From: Cinnamomum chago
Lineage: Eukaryota > Streptophyta > Magnoliopsida > Laurales > Lauraceae
Reading direction: 5' to 3'
DNA: 64,000 nucleotides
NCBI GenBank assembly: GCA_038049695.1
Contig: CP142454.1
Location: 88,496,501-88,560,500, forward strand
The translations under genes and the position numbers were made by a program. Below are positions 48,129 through 59,635 of this stretch, one piece after another. How positions within the stretch are numbered: the stretch's first letter is position 1; the number at the start of each line of letters is the position of its first letter. The notes under the pieces are model-generated. The model had not been told where the DNA came from. It searched no databases and saw only the letters and a program-made list of their open reading frames with translations.

Positions 48129-51100
48129 ATGCCCCAGTTTCATCCATCTTTTCCTCTTCTCCTCTTATTGCTGGTAGCAATAGAAGGATGGGCCTATACA
48201 CCACCAACAACTGCACAGCCCCTGAGAATTGGTGTTCCTGGGGACTCTCCATGCCCCAAGTATGTAAAGGTGAAATGCAACCAAACTTCCGACAAATGCT
48301 TTGAAGGTTTCTCCATAGTACTCTTCAAACAGATTCTAAAACGTATCCACTACAAGAGGCCCTATCAATTCATTCCATATAATGGCAGTTACGACTCTTT
48401 GGTCCAGCAAGTCTATTTGAAGGTACACATTTATCATGTCTTTTTTATATGCATATCACTTTAGGATGTTTTCCCATAATTACATTCATAACAACTCCTC
48501 CCAATTGAGGCCTGGGTATTGGTTACTTAGCTTAAGGTGTGGGTTGACTCCCCTCAATCCTCTGTTCGACACCCCAGATTTACTTGGTGGATGTGTGTTG
48601 CAGAGTCGTGCATGTGCCTAGGGGATTGGTCTTATTGGGCCAAAGACCACAGGGATACCTTCGTCGGGAAAAAAAAAGGTCTGTATATAGGATAATGCTT
48701 TTGTGGCCATAAATGAGGGCCCAATGATAAACCGATATGCCAACATCTCTCGCTTGGCCCAAAAGCTGAAGCAATATGGATTGCTCAGCTCATCGTCTTC
48801 TTCCTTCTCCTTCTAATGTAACAACATCTGATGCTGTTTTTTCTCCCTACTTGGGAGAAGAGATTTGATGCGGTTGTAGGCGATGTATCAATCGTGGCGA
48901 ATCGAACGCAATATGTAGACTTCTCTCGACACTACACGGAGAAGGGAGTGACGATGCTGGTGCTTGAAAAGCCGAAGGCTGGAAATGCTTGGATGTTCGT
49001 GAAGCCCTTCACAAAATCCATGTGGGCGCTGACAATAGCCATATTTCTGTACAATGGCCTCATCGTCTGGTTGATAGAGAAGGCAGGAGATGAAGAGTTA
49101 AAGAGCTCATCCTTTTCCAGCCAATTCGGCAGTTTGGTCTGGCTCTCCGTCACTGCCCTCTTCCCTATTAATGGTAAGAGACAGTGATCATGCCCCTATA
49201 TATCCTTGTTGAGCTAATATTATAAGACTTACCTCATCAATAATAAGGTCAAGTGACACAAAGTTAATTGTTAGCATCTGGGATTCATTCACAATTTGTT
49301 GACCCACCAGTTCAATGGGGATGATCGAGATGAAACTTATTCTCATATAGCTTAAAGATAGTATATGCTTCGCTTAAATAGTTAAGATGGTGCGTCGACC
49401 AAAGTACATATATAACTTTGAGATCTACTTTTGCGTCCATGTAACTTAAACTGATTCAAATAGATATTCTAATTAGTACTTTAAATTATTTGGTAAAGTT
49501 TTGTGGATGTCTGATTTAATAAGTTTTAATACATTTTCCCCCTATTTTAGAAAGCAAGCGAAAGGTAATTTTTCAAATATACATAAATGTCTAAAGCAAT
49601 TAGGCACTTTTGCTTTGTTCTTCATATAACTTTTATAATATGATAAGTTTACCTCTATTACTTTTGCTTTATGACAAATTTATCTTTACTATGCTTCCTA
49701 TATATAAGACCGTTTTGCCCATGTAATTAGCTTTTTCAATATGACAAGTATGTGTTTCTATTTAAATCAAATAAACCTACTAAAACATCATTTCATACGA
49801 AGGTATGATTGAATTAGCTTTATTTCAAACGGCACTATTTCAAGTGGGGTGCACCCAAACGGGTAATTGGGTTTTAAGAGCGGGCAAATCCAGAATTTTC
49901 ACGTGGGTTTTTGGAGCAGATCCAGGATTTTCATGAGGGTTTTGGAAGGGGACCCGAAATCATAATCTCTCTTTTGGAAGCCGACCCAGGCCCGAGGGGG
50001 CGACTGCCCCCAATAGGAAATATGTACGTCCACGCTTGATTAAGGCCAACCTGATCAAACACATTAAACTCCTAACCCATACCCACATCTTTTAATTTTG
50101 GTTGCGGTGTTGCATGTTTGTTGTTGGTGTAGGAGAGAAGCTGAGGAGCAATTTGTCTAGAGTGACCATGGTGGTGTGGTTGTTCATAGCATTGGTCTTG
50201 ATCCAGAGCTATGCGGCTAACCTCACCACAATGCTCACAGTTACGCAATTAAGGCCCACTAGTCCTCTCTTGAGTAGCACAGACTATGTTGGGTGCGACC
50301 AAGGATCCTTTGTCATAAGCTACCTAGAAAATGTCCTACACATCAGCAAATCACGCATCAAGACCTACATGTCAGGAGAAGACTACGCCAAAGCTCTCAG
50401 GAGTGGAGAGATAAAGGCTGCCTTCCTGGAACTTGCTTTCATCAAGATATTCCTTTATGAGCATAAGAAAGGTTTTGCTGTTACCGGGCCCACCTATGAA
50501 ATTGGAGGATATGGCTATGTAAGTATATATAAGTCTCTGGCTCGCTAACAAATGACATTCATTTAGGGCCTGTTTTGTTCCATGATATAGATCTGAGAAA
50601 TATTATTGTTAAGGGATGATTTGAAATTGCTCAATGTTATGCCCCAGCTAAGCTCACAAATGCTCAAATGCCCTTTAGCATTTTTGGAGGCTAAGATATG
50701 GAGAAGTTATAGATTCTATAAGCTAAAGGTGTCAATCCATAAGGCTGGAAATTTAGAAACTCACAAATCAAACAGAAAAAGTATTGGGGGATAACCACTG
50801 ACATCCTGTAAAATGTTCCCAACAGCGAGAATTCTTGCAAGCCAGATGCCCCCTTTGTGCTTAAGTACATGTTTGTTTGCATTAAAATGCATAAGCATGA
50901 AAAAAAAAGTATTGGGGGATAAGCATGTTTGTTTGTGCTTAAGTGATGGTTGGTTATCGATTTCTTATCTTTTTTTTATTAGATTTTCATAAATAAATAA
51001 ATAAAAGAACGGTTATTTGATACTCATTTTTCAAAATTGCCTTAAGGTCTTCACTTTAAACTAATTATGAGATAAATCATATGCATTCAATTTTTAAGTA

Positions 51101-52089
51101 CTTTAATGCAAACAAACAAGCAGAATTCTTTTTAGGAATTTGGGATGGTGAGGATTTTATGGACATGATGTGATGGTGTCCCTTGGCATTTTCAAATGCT
51201 ATAGCTTTTTATGCGAGAATTTTAAATTCCAACAACCTAAAAAGTCACTTTTAATGCATTCAATTCTTAAGTATTTTAATGCAAACAAACAAGCAAAATT
51301 CTTTTTAGGAATTTGGGATGGTGAGGATTTTTTGGACATGATGTGATGGTGTCCCTTGGCATTTCCAAATGCTATAGCTTTTTATGCTTGAATTTTAAAT
51401 TCCAACAACTTAAAAAGTCACTTTTAATTACCTTAGGACTCAGATTCTAACCCCGTTAAGCATTTCTTGATCATACACCCTCCATGAAGGGTAATAGCAT
51501 TTCGAGAATTTTAAATTTTCAGTGAATGAATTCTATGAAAAGAAACATGCCGAATCTCTCTTAGTACTCATGAAAGAAATCTCCCCTTTCTGTTGTTGCA
51601 TGATTATATCAGTTCAAAGAATGACATATCTTTGTTTCTTTTTATGACATGGATGTCCTTCCTCAGGCTTTCTCAAAAGGTTCACCCCTTGTAGCAAATG
51701 TGTCCGATGAGATTCTGAGGTTAAGAGAAAACGGCAAGCTCCATAAACTAGAGGACCATCTGTTGGTCCCTTCTTCCAAAAGTTCAAGTTCTGATACCAA
51801 CGGCCAGGACGCTGCCAGGTTGAGCCCAGACAGCTTTTGGGGTCTCTTCCTTATCACGTTTGGAACATCGACGCTGGCATTTTTACTGTTTTTGGTCAGT
51901 CGATTATATGACAATTGGTGCTTGAAGAAGCAACATCAGGATGAACATGTACCTGAGAAGGATGATGCAGCCAATTTAACCCCATCAGAGAGCTCTCCTC
52001 ACACAGTCACGGGAGTTGTGGTGCATGATCCTGACTGCTGGCACGTCGAAATTCAGAAGCCCAAGTTTGTAAGAAGCAATACCTGCTAG
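48129..52089 (+). CDS. Glutamate receptor-like channel lacking the amino-terminal domain
   Basis: Four exons: 48,129-48,422, 48,858-49,173, 50,133-50,518 and 51,667-52,089. All introns are GT-AG, the frame is open throughout and about 472 residues result. The ATG at 48,129 begins a signal peptide (LLLLLLVAIEGWA) followed within 15 residues by S1 (LRIGVPGDSPCPKYVKV). Exon 2 has DAVVGDVSIVANRTQYVDFS, M1 (about 153-172) and the pore loop (SLVWLSVTALFPIN). Exon 3 has M3 (SYAANLTTMLTVTQL) and S2; exon 4 ends S2 and gives M4 (FWGLFLITFGTSTLAFLLFL) and a tail ending VRSNTC. Plant GLRs normally have about 900 residues with a ~400-residue amino-terminal domain, absent here. The S1 arginine is kept, but the acidic residue usual in S2 (FDEIPY in relatives) is Leu (FLELAF). 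It is likely an amino-acid-gated-type or regulatory channel subunit in the plasma membrane; function is inferred from the family. A recent processed-pseudogene origin is ruled out by the introns. Confidence 0.85.
49840..50030. repeat. G-rich repeat block in intron 2 of GLR copy 2
   Basis: Counterpart of the block at 12,580-12,800 with small differences in repeat length. Confidence 0.4.
51083..51435 (+). repeat. Tandem ~175-bp duplication in intron 3 of GLR copy 2
   Basis: Two units start gcattcaatttttaag and gcattcaattcttaag, matching the pair in copy 1. Confidence 0.8.
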
Positions 52090-52124
52090 AGTGCCCACAG
52101 TCACTACAACAGAAGACAGTTTTA

Positions 52125-52790
52125 GCGACGTTTTATTTCGTCGGTAAAAGTCAAAAAAACGTCGGTAAAGTTTTTACCGACGTTTTTTATTTCGTCGGTC
52201 AGACGTCGGTAACATCACGTCAAGAAAACCCGTTACCGACGAATTAATTTTCCGTCGGCAAAAATATAATTTTCACCGACGTTTTTATGTATTTTACCGA
52301 CGTTTTTTTTCGTCGGTAAAAGTAAAAAGGAAAATTATAATTAAATTACAACACTTTGCCGACGTTATTTTTTCGTCGGTAAAAATGAAAAGAAAATAAA
52401 TAAAAAAATAAAAACTATTTCACCGACGTTTATTTTTCGTCGGTAATATTAAATAGAAATATTAAAGCTATAAAAAATATTTTACCGACGTTTTATTTTC
52501 GTCGGTAAAATCAAAAGGAATAAATAAAAATTAAAATAAAATATTGACCGACGTTTATTTATCGTCGGGAACATTAAAAAGAAAACATAAAAAAATAAAA
52601 ATATTTTACCGACGTTTTATTTTCGTCGGTAAAATACAATGGAATAAATAAAAATAAATTACCGACGTTTTTTTTCGTCGGTAAATAGAAATTAAAAAAT
52701 ATAAAACAATTGCCGACGTTTATTTTTCGTCGGTGAGAATGAATTTTACCGACGAAATTATAAATTTCGTCGGTAAAAAGTTTTTTTTTT
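52125..52790. repeat. CACTA-2 subterminal repeat array
   Basis: About a dozen pairs of taccgacgttt facing cgtcggtaaa, each pair separated by a short T-rich loop, so each can fold as a hairpin. These are the expected binding sites of the TNPA-type protein. Confidence 0.88.
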
Positions 52791-52909
52791 TTTTAAAATA
52801 CAATTCCTGTTTTTCGTTTAAAATTTCCCTACACCTGTAATGCACCTGTAATACACCTGTAACAGGAAATTAAACCTACTCATCCAAACAAAATCATCCA
52901 CAAACCTAC

Positions 52910-53062
52910 TCACAATACAATTAATAATGAATCCAAACAAAATCATCCACAAACACACAATTAATAATGAATCCAAACAAAATCATCCACAAACATACAA
53001 TTAATAATGAATCCAAACAAAACATACAATTAATAATGAATCCAAACAAAATCATCCACATT
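52910..53062 (+). repeat. ~42-bp tandem repeat
   Basis: Four units of aattaataatgaatccaaac with aaaatcatccacaaacatac; the third lacks the second half. Confidence 0.88.
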
Positions 53063-53436
53063 TTTCATCAAATCATTCATCTCCTAAAAATAACAGTACA
53101 ATTAATAAAAATTTCTAATAGTTGAAAAAAATTGTCCAATATACATAAACAAATAAACTAAAAACAACAAAACTACGCCAAAGTGTGCATCCGATCCAAA
53201 AGCGTCCATCAATCTGCAATGACAAAAACAAAAACAAAATTAGTATCTTTTGAATTAATGAATTTATAAATAAAAGATATACCTATATATATATATAAAC
53301 TGATTGGATCATCCCCAATAAAAAACTGAAACTTCTGTTTGGATCCAAAGAGTTGAGGTTTCACATCATTCAAAGAACAAAAGATAAGAAAAGAAAATAA
53401 AATAAAAAGAAAATGAAATCTAGAACTGCATTAACC

Positions 53437-53572
53437 CTTACTCAATCAGTTGGTGCTGTACGCTGACTGGAACCTCATTACTAGCACCACATAGAACCAC
53501 CTCTATAATCCCATGATATAGAAATCCAACAGTGCCATGAATCTGAAGCTTTGTTATATCAATGCCTACAAA
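53437..53572 (-). other. Possible exon of unknown origin in CACTA-2
   Basis: After a tttttgtag acceptor the minus strand reads DITKLQIHGTVGFLYHGIIE and VVLCGASNEVPVSVQHQLIE to a TAA-type stop. It looks protein-like but I do not recognise it. It lies about 300 bp downstream of the HDR fragment and is not HDR. It could be another captured exon or chance. Confidence 0.25.
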
Positions 53573-53726
53573 AACAAAAGCCACAACCACCCTAAAAAGA
53601 CATAAATAGCAGCAAAACTTTTTTTTGTGTGTGTGTGTGTGTGATAGCAATAAAACTTCTGAAATAATTTAAGATTGCAAGTTACTTGTGCATGCCAATC
53701 TTTAAGATACATTTGACAAGGCAACA

Positions 53727-53750
53727 CCCCCCCCCCCCCCCCCCCCCCCC
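53727..53750 (+). repeat. C24 homopolymer
   Basis: Twenty-four C in a row inside CACTA-2; exact length is doubtful. Confidence 0.8.
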
Positions 53751-53864
53751 ACGCCAACAAGCATCCAATCTATTAGTGCATTCAAAAGCTTATTTGCTCC
53801 TACTATACTAAGCATGTTCTGTGGTTGGGCACTGCATCTCTGACTGCATCACATAAACGCGTAC

Positions 53865-54478
53865 CTCCATAAACTCTTCTTTCGTTGAACTAGATCCGTC
53901 AAGTTTACCTCCAAGAATGTAATCACATACATACATTGCCTGGTTCATTTTGGAAATGTAGAACATATAATGTTAATGATAAAAGTTACATTGCTGATGC
54001 AAATCATTACACATGACAAAAGTAACCAAAAAGGACAAAGTGCAAGATCATACCTCTGCCATGTTCTTAACAATAATATACTTCCCTGCAAAAGATGCAG
54101 TTGCAACTGTCTCTTCATGAGAATATTTACCATGAATTATTGACGTGTACTCCCCCTTCTTGTGTTTCTCAACAGTGTTCCAGACCTTTACACAAAAATT
54201 TGGGGCAGAGAAAAATAAAATGAATGGTAGATCAAATTAACAATAAGGCCAGCAATTAACATAATCCAATAATTCATTCTGACTTCTGAATATAGTACCT
54301 TAGACACCCATGGGCAAGTTGTATCAACTATTTGTACGTTCTTTTCGCTCAAAGTCAACATCTCTTCCACAGCAGCTCCAAAAGCAGGTAAAATCACAAC
54401 ATCATCCTTCTCAACAACATCAAATTGTTTCTTCCCATCCTCAATTGGAATATTCTTGACGTCCATCTCTTCTAATCT
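53865..54478 (-). pseudogene. HDR: HDR (ispH) captured fragment, three exons
   Basis: Three consecutive exons of 4-hydroxy-3-methylbut-2-enyl diphosphate reductase, the plastid iron-sulfur enzyme that makes IPP and DMAPP at the end of the MEP pathway. Exon a (54,478-54,299) reads [45 protein letters not shown], with one of the three cluster-binding cysteines. Exon b (54,185-54,054) reads [40 protein letters not shown]. Exon c (53,939-53,865) reads [25 protein letters not shown]. All junctions are GT-AG and stay in frame with no stop. The transit peptide, the N-terminal exon(s) and the C-terminal part with the other cysteines are missing, so it cannot be an active enzyme. Its position inside CACTA-2, on the strand of the transposase genes, marks it as transposon-captured; it could be transcribed from the element. 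Confidence 0.9.
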
Positions 54479-54499
54479 CTACAACAGAAAACAAATGGG

Positions 54500-56811
54500 A
54501 TAATATTTTTTTTTTCATCAAAAGTCAAAATCAATGTGAAAAAACATGGTCGGCAAAGATCCTTTTAGATATTTAAACTTTCACTTACGTACATGTAAAT
54601 TAGAATGACATTTAACTGTGAAAATCTACACTAGCATCATATAAGGAATTTTCAATTTAACATAGTCCATGACAGATCTATTCCCATATGATGGCGATCA
54701 CTGAAGTCCACTCCTATTACTCTCTAGCACAAAAATCTAACTCCATCTATCATTGTTAATTATCTGATGCAAGGCAGTGAAATACTCATAACAAAAGGAG
54801 GGTGTCCTCTAGTAAACCTTGGAGCCATGGTTTAAAATCACGGTAGCGGTCACCATCGTGGTCAACCCTAAAAACCAAATGGTTTGTGAGAGAAAGATGG
54901 GGAAAGAAATAAAAGTTGCACTGAACAAAAATTAATCCATTCGTGTCTTTAGCAATAATGCACAGCAGACAAGACATTTAATGCAGGTGAAGTGGAAGAT
55001 GACAGTTCTCACTTTTGGTGTTCCCTGCCACACAACCAATCCTATCTTAGAAAAAGAAAGAAAAAAAAAACAACCTCCTGATGCTGAGAATCAAGAATTT
55101 ATTGGACAAGGTTTCACAAGCATTTGGGGTTTCTATATACAGTACAAATTTCACTTGGAAATACCCTTTTCACACAGACCCAAACGTTTGTACCACTGGA
55201 TTTCTGTCCAGCCCCTGGTGCTCATGAATCAGACCAGCCTGAGACTCAGTAGCTCAGAGTTGCCAAAATAAAGCTCGATAGGGGCTGTGATTTTAGTCTA
55301 GTGGGCTGAACCCAAATCTAATTGCTGAAACAGGTCAGACTGGGCTTATATATGCCTAGATGGTCGGCCCTGTCCAACATTTTCCCCACAAACTGTGTGG
55401 TGGTTTTACAAATGGGCTGGATGTAGGCCTGACTTTCTGGTCTTTGAGCTAAACCCAAACTTGAGTAATAGGCCTGACAGCAAAATGGAACAGCCTTGCT
55501 GGCCCATGTACATCCCTAGCACTACTACAGACTGATGCATTTTGGATGTCAGGATCCCAACTCTTTGAACACACTTGCGCCTGTTTGTTTCATGTTTTTG
55601 AATTCTTAGTATTCTAAGAACTTGTATTTGTACAAGTGGTTGAAAATGTAAAATCAAAGGTGAGTATCTAAAAATGACCATCAAATACAAACAGACCATC
55701 AAATAAAAACCTACACACGATTGCAATCACTGGCTGATAATACTTTGAACAAAAAAAATGTATAGATGAGTTGGTTAAGACACCACCCCTCATTTAAGTT
55801 AAGACTTCATTAACTATCAAAATGATAGAAAAAATCCTATAAAAGATAATACTTTGAACTAGAAATGGTACCATTGAAAAGCCAAGTGAAATGGAGTTAA
55901 ATCAACTAAAACATGTTCATTACAAGCCTTCCTTCATAAAGGTGTGCATTTGACATTTTTTAGGAAGTACATTTTATAGTCCCAATTGGTGAAATCCAAA
56001 AGTCAAAGAGGCCAAAACATTTAAACCAGAAAATAGAATCAAAAGCAGGAATGTTGCAGAGAATCTCATAAATTCATTAATTGAAACTAAATATATCAAA
56101 AGGACCCTCCATAGTTTTATGTCAGTTCAAACTAATCAAACCCAAGTTATTGGGCTTGGCAGGCGAGTCTAATTTCTAGCCATCTAATAAAACATATTTG
56201 AAAAGTAAGAGTTTCTGATTTGATATTTATATTGCTATGGCTGTACATGAATGGCCGGTAGTGACCAAAAGAACCGAACATGATCTTGTATCAGGACAAT
56301 GCTAATGCATGGATTTTAGGTCCCCCTTTTCTTTGAAAGACCAAGTCAAGCTATTGTTCCATACAATTCCTACACTATTGACAGTTATGAATAGAAGAAT
56401 ATCAAACAGTAACAGAAACTGTTTGACCTGAAAGAAAGAAAGTTCCAAATGATGGAGGGACTAGGTTTCAGATATCAAAAACATGAGGTGGTGATATAGC
56501 AAAAAGAAATCACTTTATCCTTGCCATGACTTTACTAGCTAAAAAGTGGAGCTGCCCAGAGGAGGGCAAGGTGAGAGGTCTACAAGCTAATTGTATAAAG
56601 TTGGATTGCCTGCATCCTCTAACTCAGTAAATGCTGCACATTAGCACCCCCTCCTTGGACATGTGCTTCTAACCGGTGTATCTGTAGCCATCTCATCAGT
56701 TGATATGGTTTGTATTTTTATTTGGAGCATCAAAAGACCTGGGGTTTGTAAATTTCGACTAGTTATTATGTGCAAATTTCAAGGGAGTATTCTACTAACC
56801 AAAGAGTCGCA
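54500..56811. other. CACTA-2 interior, no gene seen
   Basis: AT-rich non-coding sequence. At 55,195-55,520 there is a block rich in gggct and ctga phrases ending catccctag, resembling a hAT-type MITE. No other captured exon was recognised. Confidence 0.4.
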
Positions 56812-58695
56812 TCATAATCCTCCAGGAGCCGTGCCATCCCCAGCAGATGTGGTCCCCCCCGTGGTGTCAAGAAAGGCGGCCGGATCTATTCCTGCTACAG
56901 CTGCCAGCCTTTGAACAAAGGCCTCAAGCTGGCGTGTCCTCCGGTCTTGCTCAGCCTGCCTCCGGTCCTGCTCAGCTAGCTGCTCAGCCTGCCTCCTGCC
57001 TTGCTCAACCTGCTCGGCTAGCTGCTCGCGCAGGGCGACCACCTCAGGGTCCGGTGCCCGAGACTGTGTGGAAGAGGAAGAGGTCCTTGAGTATATCCCA
57101 TACCCCTTTACGTAGCCCGACCTCTTCCCAAGCACATCAGCAGCAATCTGCTCCTCAGTCATCGGAGTGGTGACAGAGGGCTGCGACTGCTCCTCAGTCC
57201 ACTGCACCAAGGCCTCCTGCCATTTAAAAAAATAAAGGATTTAGAATACTTCTATGACATTATGCAATCATAAACCATTTATTAGGAAACGTACATGTCT
57301 CTGTTGCGCCACCTCATTTACCCACTCATTACGAGATCGTCTGTAGTGGGTGTCGCGGAAGAACTGAGTAATGGGCGGCGCTTGACCGGCATTCTGTGCC
57401 GCCTATCATTTGAAAAAGATTTATATTAGATATGAACCCTGCAACATATTTAGAAATTGATAAACTTAATAAAGTTTCTTCATATGAATATAATTAGTAC
57501 CATCAGAGACATCCTCGAGGCAAATGACCGGGAGCCACTCGTATGATTGTATGGCAACTGAGCTCGACTCTCTTGCGCTTTCTTTGACTTTGCCTACATA
57601 GAAAAACAATAATACAATAAAATCCATTAAAAAATCGTTACTAATAGAATTACATTGGAATATAATTAGTCGTTGTAGATAACATCCCAAGGTCACCTTC
57701 CAGGCTGGTGATTCCCAGCACTGTGAGATCATCTGCTGCCAGTCAGCTAAAGTACAACCCTCTGCCGGGTGGTCCTGGGGTCGGGGAACCCTCTGCTCCA
57801 AGAGCTCGAGATAGTGGGTATGCAGCTCATACTTCCAACCCCTATACAAGATCCCGCATTGGCGGTCAATGTCCGCCCTAAGCTGCATATCACCCTCGTA
57901 ATCTCCGATCTCAAAGAGTTGCTGCAATTAGGGGATAACCATATTAGTCACTAGTAATAACAAAATATAATCAGATATTGTAATGAGGAGCACAACTGTA
58001 ACAACTTTGGTTGATGTTTATCGTTTCAGTTTACCTTAACTGCAGCGATGACGGCAAGCTTGATCCCGGAGTCAAGCTTCTTCCAGCCATGAGGCCTAAC
58101 TGGGGCAACCTCTCTAATGGCTAACCCAAGATGGTTAGCCAGTGATGGGGCATGTTCCCCCTCTGGCCTATGACTGGAGCTGGGGATCGGGACTGGGATG
58201 TTATGACCCAGTTGTCTCCTCAGCTTCGTTGCATTCTTCCCCCGCGTGACACCCCTTACGCGGCTCGGAGCACCCGAAGCTGAGGCTGATGCTGCTAAGA
58301 CGACAATGCTAAATGAGTTAGTGAGCACAAATGATAATTGAGGTGATCAAATCAGAAGAAAAGAAGTTAAAGAGCACAAATATAAATTGAGAGGAACCAT
58401 TATACAGTTTAAAAGGTTTTCCGATTTTCTCACCGACGCTGCTCCCGATCGTATGAGGACTCGCGGGTGGCTGGGAGGGCTGGGCCTGGGTCTGCGAGGG
58501 CTGCTCTATCAAGGGCTGAATCGGCAGAGGCTGGGGGGCTGCCGATTCAGGGGTGGTCCCTGATCCTCCGGCCCGTGTAACATCGAGTGCAGCTGGCGTA
58601 GGCTGCGTCGAGGGCTCTCGTGTGCTCTCCACAGGAGCTAACCCGAGTGCAGCTGCGACCTGCCGAGCACGTTTCGCCCTATTTTCCCGAGGCAT
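56812..58695 (-). CDS. CACTA-2 second transposase protein (TNPA/PTTA type)
   Basis: Six exons on the minus strand: 58,695-58,434, 58,294-58,035, 57,921-57,697, 57,593-57,501, 57,402-57,295 and 57,216-56,812. Every junction is GT-AG and the total, 1,353 bp, is exactly 450 codons plus stop. The N-terminus (MPRENRAKRARQVAAALG) is basic and is followed by a Pro/Gln-rich linker. The middle has the plant PTTA/En/Spm (Transposase_24-like) pattern: VRPHGWKKLDSGIKLAVIAA, YRGWKYELHTHYLEL, WQQMISQCWESPAWK, ESRAQLPYNHTSGSRSFASR. The C-terminus has repeated QAEQDRR-type heptads, a likely coiled coil for dimerisation. In the family this protein binds the subterminal repeats and helps the TNPD enzyme. The frame is open, so it may be functional. 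Confidence 0.83.
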
Positions 58696-58801
58696 ATCTG
58701 CAATCTGACTTAAAGCAAAGTGACAAGGAAAATAAATAATTATTAACAACAATAAATAATATTCGCAACGTGAATATAAGCAAAGTGACCATGTCATTAT
58801 G

Positions 58802-58846
58802 TAAGAAAATATATTTATTAATTTACTTAATCGTTACATGTGCAAA
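58802..58846. repeat. 45-bp direct repeat, left copy
   Basis: taagaaaatatatttattaa, then tttacttaatcgttacatgt and gcaaa. It matches 59,578-59,622 with about five differences. It covers the stop codon of the gag-like frame and contains an AATAAA motif on the minus strand. Confidence 0.92.
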
Positions 58847-59421
58847 ACCTGAAATTTAATGTCGACCTCGATCTCTTCTAGCATTTCTCCTAATTCCCTC
58901 AAGTCTAGGAAATTAATCTTGAGTTTAGCATGAATTTCTTGTACCGGCCAAGGAGGTGGTAGAGTGCTTACTATTGAACGCACCAGATCTGCAATATTTG
59001 GTTCAAGTCCTCTTCTTTTGAGATCGTAAAACAATTGCTCCTTGTTTAGCAAATGTTCTCTAACAGATATTCCTTCAGCCATTTTCTCTCTCCGGAACTG
59101 TATCCATAAGGGATGAATACATTTTTCAAATGACTGTAATAGGTTGACGAACTCCACTGCATGCCATGGTCGTAAGACTTCAAATATCCTCATTTTTGCA
59201 GCATCCCAAGCCCGTGGCAATGTTTCAGCAATTTTTATCATTATATATCTTTCAGGGATGAAATTGCCACACAGTCTCAGCCACTGAGCCAGTTGAATTT
59301 TGCGGGAACCATGCTTTGCTATTGGAGTTTCATTTTCAAATGATTTATGTTCAAACTCATTTGTCCATTCCCTAACACGTTGAGAGTCTTTGCCACGACA
59401 GTATTTGAGATGTGTATTCAT
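58834..59421 (-). CDS. Gag-like protein inside CACTA-2
   Basis: A single open frame of 195 residues between the two transposase genes on the same strand. The second half has the pattern of the copia-type gag core (UBN2-like): HPLWIQFRREKMAEG, SVREHLLNKEQLFYDLKRRG, EPNIADLVRSIVSTLPPPW, then LDLRELGEMLEEIEVD. The first half has IQLAQWLRLCGNFIPERYIM and ETLPRAWDAAKMRIFEVL. There is no zinc knuckle, protease or integrase. The last codons (LHM and stop) fall inside one copy of a 45-bp direct repeat that also lies just downstream of the TNPD stop. It could be a captured gag exon, an element-specific third gene, or a domesticated host gag-like gene. Family assignment is by pattern only. Confidence 0.6.
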   Translation of the reverse strand: MNTHLKYCRGKDSQRVREWTNEFEHKSFENETPIAKHGSRKIQLAQWLRLCGNFIPERYIMIKIAETLPRAWDAAKMRIFEVLRPWHAVEFVNLLQSFEKCIHPLWIQFRREKMAEGISVREHLLNKEQLFYDLKRRGLEPNIADLVRSIVSTLPPPWPVQEIHAKLKINFLDLRELGEMLEEIEVDIKFQVLHM

Positions 59422-59577
59422 ATGTTCTGTGTTAGAGTTGAAAAATTGAATCGTTTCAATTTTAATTTAAAGGAAAGCAACAACGGATAAATCAAACATG
59501 AACATAATATAACAAGCTAGGTAATAACATAGCACACAGCATATATAACAATTGAATGAAATTAAGCATACTTTTTA

Positions 59578-59622
59578 TAAGAAAAGTTCTTTATTAATTT
59601 ACTTAATCATTACATGTGCAAA
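59578..59622. repeat. 45-bp direct repeat, right copy
   Basis: Lies immediately 3' of the TNPD stop (minus-strand sense) and contains the same AATAAA motif as the left copy. Confidence 0.92.
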
Positions 59623-59635
59623 TTAAAAGTAAACA

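Noticed and set aside
52125..52790. Regularly spaced repeats resembling a CRISPR array
   Set aside because: Units alternate in orientation and lie beside a CACTA terminus in a plant genome. They are transposon subterminal repeats.
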